Positions 1 to 5,964 of a stretch of DNA of 8,607 bases are shown piece by piece. A program made the position numbers and the translations under genes. The notes beneath the pieces were generated by a model. The model did no database searches, was not told the DNA's origin, and worked only from the letters and a program-made list of their open reading frames with translations. The first letter of the stretch is position 1. Each line of letters opens with the position of its first letter. Source of the DNA: an uncultured Clostridia bacterium (GTDB lineage Bacteria; Bacillota; Clostridia; Oscillospirales; Ruminococcaceae); assembly GCA_947629275.1 (NCBI GenBank), contig CANRDG010000076.1:1-8607 (forward strand), read 5' to 3'.

Positions 1-2
1 AC

Positions 3-77
3 ATTGAGTTTCCGTTGAGCAGCTGTGCATATGTTCGGCTGCACGACGACGAAGACCTGTTTGCCGATACAGAATAA
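3..77 (+). CDS. rimP: RimP ribosome maturation factor, C-terminal end (partial)
   Basis: This open frame enters from the left edge and stops at TAA (75-77). It encodes 24 residues ending ...AYVRLHDDEDLFADTE. The AYVRL segment followed by an acidic tail resembles the C-terminal SH3-like part of RimP, where a final strand often reads (A/D)xVRL. In Firmicutes rimP normally lies directly upstream of nusA, and the stop codon here overlaps the nusA ribosome binding site, as expected for an operon partner. RimP helps assemble the 30S subunit. The visible piece is too short for a firm family call; the assignment rests on position plus this short match. The other two plus-strand frames hit stops within the first 20 bases. 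Confidence 0.6.
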   Translation: MEFPLSSCAYVRLHDDEDLFADTE

Positions 78-82
78 GGAGG
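76..82 (+). promoter_or_regulatory. Strong Shine-Dalgarno that fixes the nusA start
   Basis: AAGGAGG lies 11 nt upstream of the ATG at 94. It overlaps the rimP stop codon at 75-77. An in-frame ATG at 25 would add 23 residues, but that stretch sits inside the rimP tail, has no Shine-Dalgarno and resembles nothing in NusA, so 94 is preferred. An in-frame TTG at 85 is too close to the site to be used. Confidence 0.8.
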
Positions 83-93
83 AATTGAAAAAA

Positions 94-1521
94 ATGAAAA
101 ACGAGATCAAAGCACAACAGAAAAGCGAGTTTTTTGAGGGATTCAGACTTCTTGCAAAAAAGCACGGCATATCAGCTTCCGAGCTTGCCTCGATAGCCGC
201 AAATAACATCGCCGCCAAGGTAAGGGAGGACTACCCCGACTGCGGCAATATATCCGTAAAAATAGATGCGGAAGAAAACAAGGAAAAGGTCGATATAAGA
301 ATTGTAAAGACCATAGTTGCAAACGGCAGCGTCAAAGACAACGGCAACGAGATAAGCCTCGACGATGCAAAAGAGATCTCACGTTCTGCGGATATAAATA
401 AAAATGTGCGTATAAAAGTGCCTGCCGCGCGCTACCTTGAAGAATTAGCCGAGCATTGTGCAAGAGCAAGACGTGAGGCGGAGTTTTTCATAAGCATGAA
501 ACTGCTTGCCGAGAAAAACCAGATAGCCATTGACGACCTTGCCGACAATATCGGTCAGAACATTCTCAAAGCGGCTAAAAAATATTACCCCGGCAGCGAG
601 GATATCCGTGTTGAAATTGATACGCAGAAAGAAACGTTTGACGTTAAACTTGTAAAGAAGATAGTCGAGGGCGAGCCCGAAGACCCTGCCAACGAAATAA
701 GCCTTGAAGAAGCCAAAACGCTCGATGAAAATGCAGAGATCGGCGGCGAGAATGTTACACTGCTGGATACCACAACTTTCAACAGAGTTACCACTTCAAG
801 CGCAAAGCAGTCTATAAAGCAGGATATACGTATGTTTGAAAGAGAAAGACTGCTCTCCCAGTTCGATTCCAAGCGCGAAGAATGTGTCGCAGCCGTTGTT
901 ACAAAGGTAGAGCCTGCAACGCTCAATGCGATAGTTACTATCGACGGCAGCGAGGCGTACCTGAGAAGAAACGAGCAGATACCCGGCGAAACCCTGAAAG
1001 CAGGCGACAGCATACAGGTATATGTTGAAACCATTTCAGACAGCGAAAAACGCCCCGCAATAAAAATTTCCCGTACCAAGCGCGAAATGGTAAGAAAGCT
1101 TTTTGAAAGAGAAGTTCCCGAAATTTACGACGGCATAGTTGAGATTAAGTCGGTCGCAAGAGAGGCAGGCTCGCGTACAAAACTTGCGGTGTGCAGCAAG
1201 GATAAAAACGTTGACGCTGTAGGCTCCTGCATTGGGCCCAAGCATACAAGAATTTCAGCGGTCATCAAAGAGCTGAAAGGCGAAAAGATAGATGTTATCC
1301 CCTATTCGGAGGACGATGCCGAATTTATCGCAAACGCCCTTTCGCCTGCTCAGGTACTGCGTGTTGATATCCTCGATGAGGAGATAAAGAGCTGCCGCGT
1401 GGTAGTACCCAACAACCAGCTGTCGCTCGCAATAGGCAATAAGGGTCTCAACGCCAAACTTGCCCACCACCTTACAGGATATAAGATAGACATAGTACCC
1501 GAAACACCCGTAGAGGAGTAA
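94..1521 (+). CDS. nusA: Transcription termination/antitermination factor NusA with duplicated N-terminal domain
   Basis: NusA binds RNA polymerase and nascent RNA to modulate pausing, termination and antitermination. With the ATG at 94 it has 475 residues, about 100 more than B. subtilis NusA (371 as I recall). The extra length is a second N-terminal RNAP-binding domain. Copy 1 is residues 12-128 and copy 2 is residues 130-248. Both start with EFF and share LLA, a YP, an I-x-V-x-ID strand, VK-x-IV and NEISL-x-x-AK. Then follow an S1 domain (about 262-330, ending SRT), a KH1 domain (about 340-403, EVPEIYDG, VAREAGSRTK, VGSCIGPKH, ELKGEKID) and a KH2 domain (about 405-468, ALSPAQV, LSLAIGNKGLNAKLA, LTGYKIDI). 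The protein ends in a short acidic tail, without the E. coli-type acidic repeats. KH1 has GPKH where the GxxG loop is expected, while KH2 keeps GNKG. The S1 domain is divergent. It is followed 10 nt later by ylxR. Identity is secure from the KH region; the function of the extra domain is unknown. Confidence 0.96.
   Translation: MKNEIKAQQKSEFFEGFRLLAKKHGISASELASIAANNIAAKVREDYPDCGNISVKIDAEENKEKVDIRIVKTIVANGSVKDNGNEISLDDAKEISRSADINKNVRIKVPAARYLEELAEHCARARREAEFFISMKLLAEKNQIAIDDLADNIGQNILKAAKKYYPGSEDIRVEIDTQKETFDVKLVKKIVEGEPEDPANEISLEEAKTLDENAEIGGENVTLLDTTTFNRVTTSSAKQSIKQDIRMFERERLLSQFDSKREECVAAVVTKVEPATLNAIVTIDGSEAYLRRNEQIPGETLKAGDSIQVYVETISDSEKRPAIKISRTKREMVRKLFEREVPEIYDGIVEIKSVAREAGSRTKLAVCSKDKNVDAVGSCIGPKHTRISAVIKELKGEKIDVIPYSEDDAEFIANALSPAQVLRVDILDEEIKSCRVVVPNNQLSLAIGNKGLNAKLAHHLTGYKIDIVPETPVEE
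127..477 (+). repeat. NusA N-terminal domain, copy 1 (coding repeat)
   Basis: This encodes residues 12-128 of NusA. It aligns along its whole length with residues 130-248. By eye I count about 34 identities over about 95 positions, with one two-residue, one one-residue and one further single-residue gap. The domain-closing helix that normally continues into the S1 domain instead runs straight into the EFF start of copy 2. The DNA has diverged, so this is an old duplication rather than a recent direct repeat or an assembly artefact. Confidence 0.85.
481..837 (+). repeat. NusA N-terminal domain, copy 2 (coding repeat)
   Basis: This encodes residues 130-248 of NusA. It holds the position of the single N-terminal domain of ordinary NusA. 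Its final helix (TTFNRVTTSSAKQ, then IKQDIRMFERE) corresponds to the family's FGRIAAQTAKQ-type helix and leads into the S1 domain. On architecture it is the more canonical copy, yet it too has drifted, with NRVTTSSAKQ in place of the usual GRIAAQTAKQ. Confidence 0.85.
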
Positions 1522-1531
1522 AGGGAGCTTT

Positions 1532-1801
1532 ATGAAAGTAAGAAAAATACCTATGCGTATGTGCCTCGGCTGCGGCGAAATGAAGCCGAAGAAAGAACTT
1601 GTCCGCATAGTAAGATCCCCCGAGGGCGATATCTCTATAGATCTTACAGGTAAAAAATCGGGCAGAGGCGCATATATATGCAAAAATGCCGAATGCCTCG
1701 AAAAGGCAAGAAAAGCGCGCAAACTTGAAAAAAGCTTTTCCTGCCAAATAGAGCAGTCGGTCTACGATACAATGGAGGCGGAACTTAAAAGTGCCGAATA
1801 A
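1532..1801 (+). CDS. ylxR: YlxR/RnpM family RNA-binding protein (DUF448)
   Basis: This small basic protein of 89 residues starts at an ATG 4 nt after AGGGAG (1522-1527), 10 nt downstream of nusA. It shows the family hallmarks: an N-terminal K-x-P-x-R-x-C-x-x-C stretch (IPMRMCLGC, residues 6-14), LVRIV (residues 23-27) and the signature GRGAYIC (residues 44-50). Cysteines 11, 14, 50 and 55 could form a metal site, but that is inference. YlxR is a nucleoid- or RNA-associated protein encoded between nusA and infB in many Gram-positive bacteria. Recent B. subtilis work renamed it RnpM because it binds the RNase P RNA and modulates RNase P. Its 3' end overlaps ylxQ by 11 nt, so the two are probably translationally coupled. 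Confidence 0.93.
   Translation: MKVRKIPMRMCLGCGEMKPKKELVRIVRSPEGDISIDLTGKKSGRGAYICKNAECLEKARKARKLEKSFSCQIEQSVYDTMEAELKSAE
1774..1778 (+). promoter_or_regulatory. Shine-Dalgarno supporting the GTG start of ylxQ
   Basis: GGAGG lies inside the end of ylxR, 12 nt before the GTG at 1791. The next in-frame start, ATG at 1815, has only a weak AAAGG-type site just upstream. The GTG start is therefore preferred, although the ATG would still keep the whole conserved domain. Confidence 0.55.
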
Positions 1802-2135
1802 TAGTGCAAAAGGTATGGGCGGTCTGTTTTCGATGTGCCGCAGGGCAGGCAAGCTTTGTATGGGCATGGATATGGTGAAAAATGCCTGTGCAAGCGGCGA
1901 AGCGTGCGGCGTTTATGTCGCAAGCGATATCTCGGAAAAATCGCTCAAAGAAGCAAAGTATATCTGCTATAAAAACGGCGTTAAGCTTTATGCCACAGAT
2001 ATGGATATGCAGCAGATAGCAGATACCGTCGGCAAACGATCGGGCATTTTGGCAGTGTGCGATAAGGGCTTTAACAAAAAAGCTTCTTCATCGTTTAGTG
2101 AGATACCCATAGACCCCACCGCGTTCCGGTCGTGA
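1791..2135 (+). CDS. ylxQ: YlxQ, L7Ae/L30e-family putative K-turn RNA-binding protein
   Basis: The 114-residue product belongs to the L7Ae/L30e/S12e/Gadd45 fold family, whose members bind kink-turn RNA. Matching features are the N-terminal L-F-S-M-C-RRAGKL (residues 12-22, equivalent to the usual LGLARRAGKL), a central VYVASDISE (residues 41-49, usually VLLASDAS), an IGK-like VGKRSG (residues 80-85) and the closing AVCDKGF (residues 88-94). Translation probably starts at GTG 1791, inside ylxR; ATG 1815 is the alternative. The protein carries six cysteines (16, 23, 33, 39, 59 and 90), which seems rich for so small a protein. The last 18 or so residues are a Ser/Pro-containing tail outside the domain. 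Its exact cellular RNA target is not established. infB follows after 27 nt. Confidence 0.92.
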   Translation: MPNNSAKGMGGLFSMCRRAGKLCMGMDMVKNACASGEACGVYVASDISEKSLKEAKYICYKNGVKLYATDMDMQQIADTVGKRSGILAVCDKGFNKKASSSFSEIPIDPTAFRS

Positions 2136-2162
2136 TTTTCATTTCAGAGAGGAGTATAGCCT

Positions 2163-4625
2163 ATGGCAGCAAAGGCAGTCAAAAAATATAAAGTAAGCGA
2201 TCTGGCTAAGGATATATGTGTCAGCAATAACGAAGTCGTTCAGCTTCTTGCAAACGCATTCGGAGACAGCGGTAAAAAGCCTGCTTCATCGCTAAGTGAC
2301 GAGGAGATAAATTACGTCCTCGAGTTTTATACGCAAAAAACACAGGTAACAGGTTTTGAAGAATATTTCGCGGCAAAAACAACTTCCAAAAAACCTGCGG
2401 AAAAGAAGAAAAAAGAACCCGAAGAAAAGGCAAAGCCCAAGGCGGAAGAAAAGGCTGAAAAAGCAGAAAAGGCAGAAAAGACGGATAAGAAAGCCGCTGA
2501 AAAACCTGCCGCGCCTGTTCAAAAACAAAAGCCCAAAAAGGAAGTCGCCAAGAAGAAAAACTCGGGTCAGAAAATACTTTTCGGCGGAAAGAGCGACGAC
2601 AATTCAAAGGGATACACCGTTTCGGAGGGTACAAAAGATACCAAGCGCAAGACCGTAGATACAAGAGGCTCGTATATAGAGCTTGATAAGTATAACGAAA
2701 GATACGATAACCTTGCCGACAACAGAAACCACGGCGGAAGTAAAGACAACTTCACCAAGAAGCAGAAGATAACCCAAAAATCGCAGCAGTATAAAAAGCA
2801 GCAGCACTCAAAGAAAGAGAGCGAGAGCGAAAAAGACCGCCTGCGCAGACTGGAGCTTGAAAAGGCAAGAAAACAGCAGCTCAAGGTAATGATACCCGAT
2901 GAAATAGTCGTTTCAGACCTTGCCGCAAGACTGAAAGTTACAGCTACCGAAGTTATCAAAAAGCTTATGATGCTCGGCGTTATGGCATCTATAAATGAAG
3001 TGATAGACTTCGATACCGCGGCGCTTGTTGCAGACGAAATGGGCGCTAAGTATGAAAGAGAAGTACACGTTACCATTGAGGAGCGACTTATAGTTGACGA
3101 GGAGGACAAGGAAGAAGACCTCGTTGAAAGATGCCCCGTTGTTGTAGTTATGGGTCACGTTGACCACGGTAAAACGTCTATTCTTGACAGAATACGCCAT
3201 GCAAATGTAGCAGACGGCGAGGCAGGCGGTATAACACAGCATATCGGCGCTTATCAGGTAAAAGTAAACGGCAAGGATATCACATTCCTCGATACCCCGG
3301 GTCATGAGGCGTTCACATCAATGAGAGCAAGAGGCGCTAACATCACAGATATTGCGATACTCGTTGTTGCAGCCGACGACGGTATTATGCCGCAGACCGT
3401 TGAGTCCATAAACCACGCAAAGGCGGCAGGCGTTTCAATAATAGTTGCAATTAACAAAATGGATAAAGTCGGCGCAGACCCCGACAAGGTAAAGCAGGAA
3501 CTTACCAAGTATGACCTCGTTGTTGAGGACTGGGGCGGCGACGTTATAGCTGTTCCTGTATCCGCTAAAACAGGCGAGGGCATAGACGAGCTGCTTGAAA
3601 ATATCCTGCTCGTAGCCGAAGTTAAGGAGCTCAAAGCCAACCCCAACAAGCTTGCAAAAGGTACTGTAGTTGAGGCAAGGCTCGATAAGGGCAAAGGTCC
3701 TGTCGCTACCGTGCTAGTTCAAAACGGCACACTTAATTTGGGCGATATAATAATAGCCGGCACAGCAGTGGGCAGAATAAGAACAATGACCAACGATAAA
3801 GGTCAGCAGGTAACAAAAGCAGGTCCGTCATGCCCCGTTGAGATAACAGGTCTTGCTGAAACACCTGCCGCAGGCGATATTTTCAACGCCGTTGCAGATG
3901 AAAAACTTGCAAGAGAACTCGTTGAGCAGAGAAAGCATAAAGCCAAGGAAGAAGAGTTCAACCAGTATCAGAAAGTAACTCTCGATAACCTGTTCGCGCA
4001 GATCTCGGAAGGCGAAATGAAAGAACTGCCTATAATAGTAAAAGCAGACGTTCAGGGTTCTGTAGAAGCCGTAAAACAATCTCTTGAAAAACTTTCAAAC
4101 GAAGAAGTAAGAGTAAAAGTTATACACGGAGGCGTGGGAGCTATATCCGAAAGCGACGTTATGCTCGCATCTGCTTCAAACGCTCTGATAGTAGGCTTTA
4201 ACGTAAGACCCGACCCCGTAGCAAAAGCAAACGCAGAGCACGACGGCGTTGACATAAGACTTTACAGAGTAATTTATGACGCTATTGAAGAAATAGAAAG
4301 CGCCATGAAAGGTATGCTCGCGCCCAAGTTCAGAGAGAGCGATACCGCAAGAGTTGAAGTGCGACAGGTATATAAGATCACAGGCGTGGGCAACGTTGCA
4401 GGCTCTTATGTCCTCAGCGGCAAGATAGGCAGGAACGACCTTATCAGAGTTGTGCGTGACGGCATAATTATAGCCGATGACAAGATGAGTTCTCTCAAAC
4501 GTTTCAAAGACGACGTGAAGGACGTTGCCGCAGGCTATGAGTGCGGCATAACGCTCGAAAAGTTCACCGACATCAAAGAGGGCGACATATTCGAGGCTTA
4601 TGTAATGGAGGAATATCAAGAATAA
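2163..4625 (+). CDS. infB: Translation initiation factor IF-2
   Basis: This GTPase promotes fMet-tRNA binding to the 30S subunit and subunit joining. The product is 820 residues, between B. subtilis (about 716) and E. coli (890). A first IF2_N domain (about residues 10-58) is followed by a long charged, probably disordered linker (about 70-245) rich in Lys, Glu and Ala. A second IF2_N domain spans about 247-297. The G domain has all motifs intact: G1 GHVDHGKT 331-338, G2 GGITQHIG 355-362 with Thr358, G3 DTPGH 377-381, G4 NKMD 431-434 and G5 SAK 467-469. The remaining C-terminal half contains the usual beta-barrel domains II and IV and the domain III region (ELPIIVKADVQGSVEA), ending in a region with the fMet-tRNA-binding C2 fold. 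The start has a good AGGAG at 2150-2154, 8 nt before the ATG. The stop TAA shares one base with the rbfA ATG. Confidence 0.98.
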   Translation: MAAKAVKKYKVSDLAKDICVSNNEVVQLLANAFGDSGKKPASSLSDEEINYVLEFYTQKTQVTGFEEYFAAKTTSKKPAEKKKKEPEEKAKPKAEEKAEKAEKAEKTDKKAAEKPAAPVQKQKPKKEVAKKKNSGQKILFGGKSDDNSKGYTVSEGTKDTKRKTVDTRGSYIELDKYNERYDNLADNRNHGGSKDNFTKKQKITQKSQQYKKQQHSKKESESEKDRLRRLELEKARKQQLKVMIPDEIVVSDLAARLKVTATEVIKKLMMLGVMASINEVIDFDTAALVADEMGAKYEREVHVTIEERLIVDEEDKEEDLVERCPVVVVMGHVDHGKTSILDRIRHANVADGEAGGITQHIGAYQVKVNGKDITFLDTPGHEAFTSMRARGANITDIAILVVAADDGIMPQTVESINHAKAAGVSIIVAINKMDKVGADPDKVKQELTKYDLVVEDWGGDVIAVPVSAKTGEGIDELLENILLVAEVKELKANPNKLAKGTVVEARLDKGKGPVATVLVQNGTLNLGDIIIAGTAVGRIRTMTNDKGQQVTKAGPSCPVEITGLAETPAAGDIFNAVADEKLARELVEQRKHKAKEEEFNQYQKVTLDNLFAQISEGEMKELPIIVKADVQGSVEAVKQSLEKLSNEEVRVKVIHGGVGAISESDVMLASASNALIVGFNVRPDPVAKANAEHDGVDIRLYRVIYDAIEEIESAMKGMLAPKFRESDTARVEVRQVYKITGVGNVAGSYVLSGKIGRNDLIRVVRDGIIIADDKMSSLKRFKDDVKDVAAGYECGITLEKFTDIKEGDIFEAYVMEEYQE
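2442..2480 (+). repeat. AEK tripeptide run in the IF-2 linker
   Basis: This codes for residues 94-106 of IF-2, with Ala-Glu-Lys units (A-E-E-K then three A-E-K) spelled with mixed GAA/AAG/AAA and GCx codons. It sits in a wider purine-rich stretch (about 2380-2560) that encodes the Lys/Glu linker. Such low-complexity linkers vary in length between IF-2 proteins. Confidence 0.7.
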
Positions 4626-5008
4626 TGGCTAATTTTAAAGCAGGCAGAATGTCGGGCGACATACGCAGGATAATATCCGCAAAAATGCGCGACCTCAAAG
4701 ATCCCCGTATAAAAAACGCCGAAATGCTTACCGTTGTGCGCTGCGACGTATCTTCTGACGGCTCGTACTGCAAAACGTATATATCGTCGTTTGAGGGGTA
4801 CGCAAGCGCAAAAGAGGCTGTAAAGGGCTTAAACAGCGCCAAAGGCATTTTAAAACGCGAAATATCCAACGTTTTAAAACTTCGCAAATGCCCCGAGCTT
4901 GAATTTATCGCAGACGATTCAATGGAGCATTCCGCGCATATAAACCAGCTTTTGAAAAGCGTTCTGCCCGAAAATAGCGGCGAGGAGGGCGAAGATGATG
5001 ACATTTGA
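4625..5008 (+). CDS. rbfA: Ribosome-binding factor A
   Basis: RbfA is a KH type II protein that binds the 30S subunit near 16S rRNA helix 1 during late maturation. The 127-residue product shows GRMSGDIRRIIS near the start, DPRI at 26-29, an SSDGSYCKTYIS strand at 43-54, the A-x-G helix turn of the KH fold (A72-K-G74 in LNSAKGILKREI) and LKLRKCPELEFIADDSMEHS at about 85-103. It ends in an acidic tail. The ATG at 4625 overlaps the infB stop (TAATG), with GGAGG at 4607-4611 inside infB. An in-frame ATG at 4541 lies deep in infB, lacks support and is rejected. The 3' end overlaps nrnA by 14 nt, so coupling on both sides is likely. Confidence 0.96.
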   Translation: MANFKAGRMSGDIRRIISAKMRDLKDPRIKNAEMLTVVRCDVSSDGSYCKTYISSFEGYASAKEAVKGLNSAKGILKREISNVLKLRKCPELEFIADDSMEHSAHINQLLKSVLPENSGEEGEDDDI

Positions 5009-5960
5009 TGAAATTGCGGCTTTTCTTAAAGATGAAAGCGTAAACAACTTTATCATACTCACCCATAAAAGCCCCGACGGCGATACTCTGGGCAGCGGTT
5101 TTGCCCTTTGCAGGGTGCTGAAAAGCATGGGCAAAAAGGTCAAAGTCTTAGGCAGCGACGGCTTCCCCGACAGGTATTCTTTTCTGTACGACGGCTACAG
5201 CGAGGACAGTTGGCAAGATACCGAGCCGCATAAGGTAATAGCGGTAGATATTGCTGACACCATGCTCATGGGCAAAAATCTTGAATACTATACCCACCCC
5301 GGCACTGTTGACCTTTGCATAGACCACCATGTTTCAAACAAGATGTATGCTAAACAAACTTATGTTGATGCCAAGGCATCTGCCACAGGTCTTGTGCTTT
5401 TTGAGCTTTTTGGCTTTATGGAAATTGACATCGACAAGCAGACCGCTGTGTGCCTCTATACCGCGATAGCCACCGATACAGGCTGTTTTAAGTATGAAAA
5501 TACCACACCGCGCGCACATATCGCGGCAGCGGCGCTTATGGAAAAAGGCGTTGACTACACACGTATAAACCGCCTTATGTTCGATATAAAAAGCCGTAGA
5601 CGGATCGAAGTCGAGCAGGCAGCTTTGGCACATCTCGATCAGGCTGTCGGCGGCAGAGTTACGCTTATATGCGTTACCAAAGAGCTTTTAGAAACCAGCG
5701 GCGCAGACGAGGCTGAAATATCGGGTCTTTCGGCTGTTCCTCTCACGGTAGAGGGAACGGACGTAGGCATTACTATCCGTTATAAAGATGATGACCGTTA
5801 TAAGCTCTCGGTACGCACGACCGACAAAGCAGACGCGTCTGCCATATGTAAGGAATTTGGCGGCGGCGGTCACATACGCGCGGCAGGGTGTGAGATCTGC
5901 GCCCCTCTTGATGAAGTAAAGCGCATGATAACCGAATCTGCGCAGAAACATCTGTCATAA
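4995..5960 (+). CDS. nrnA: NrnA-type DHH/DHHA1 nanoRNase and pAp phosphatase
   Basis: This 321-residue DHH-superfamily phosphoesterase probably degrades 2-5 nt RNA fragments and dephosphorylates 3'-phosphoadenosine 5'-phosphate in the cytoplasm. The metal-binding motifs are present: H24-x3-D28-x-D30 (THKSPDGD), D85 in AVDIAD, D110-H111-H112 in CIDHHVSN, and D161 in ATDTG. The C-terminal DHHA1 substrate-binding domain is marked by GGGGHIRAAG at 289-298. Length and domain order match NrnA rather than RecJ or a c-di-AMP phosphodiesterase with membrane and GGDEF parts. A strong AGGAGGG at 4983-4989 serves the ATG at 4995 (5 nt) or the adjacent in-frame ATG at 4998 (8 nt); the choice adds only one Met. 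In Firmicutes this gene commonly sits between rbfA and truB. Activity on cyclic-dinucleotide products (pApA) is also possible in this family. Confidence 0.94.
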   Translation: MMTFDEIAAFLKDESVNNFIILTHKSPDGDTLGSGFALCRVLKSMGKKVKVLGSDGFPDRYSFLYDGYSEDSWQDTEPHKVIAVDIADTMLMGKNLEYYTHPGTVDLCIDHHVSNKMYAKQTYVDAKASATGLVLFELFGFMEIDIDKQTAVCLYTAIATDTGCFKYENTTPRAHIAAAALMEKGVDYTRINRLMFDIKSRRRIEVEQAALAHLDQAVGGRVTLICVTKELLETSGADEAEISGLSAVPLTVEGTDVGITIRYKDDDRYKLSVRTTDKADASAICKEFGGGGHIRAAGCEICAPLDEVKRMITESAQKHLS

Positions 5961-5964
5961 CATT

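Noticed and set aside
25..93. N-terminal extension of NusA from the ATG at 25
   Set aside because: It overlaps the frame of the rimP tail, has no Shine-Dalgarno and no similarity to NusA. The ATG at 94 has AAGGAGG upstream.
1728..1742. Palindromic AAAAGCTTTT as a possible terminator between ylxR and ylxQ
   Set aside because: It is inside the ylxR coding region, has no GC-rich stem or loop and is better explained by the coding sequence (Lys-Ser-Phe).
2136..2162. The 27-nt gap before infB as a promoter or riboregulator site
   Set aside because: It is the longest gap in the window but holds only the infB Shine-Dalgarno. I see no -35/-10 pair or hairpin.
2356..2658. 100-residue plus-strand frame rich in Lys and Arg within infB
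   Set aside because: It is an alternate-frame reading of the purine-rich linker, not a separate basic protein.
2567..3109. 180-residue minus-strand frame opposite the infB linker
   Set aside because: Its Ser/Leu/Phe-rich translation is the complement of Lys/Glu-rich coding sequence. It could be mistaken for a membrane protein but has no supporting signals.
4541..4624. Longer rbfA starting inside infB at 4541
   Set aside because: The extra 28 residues are Arg/His-rich out-of-frame infB sequence. The ATG at 4625 starts the conserved RbfA sequence and has GGAGG upstream in a TAATG overlap.
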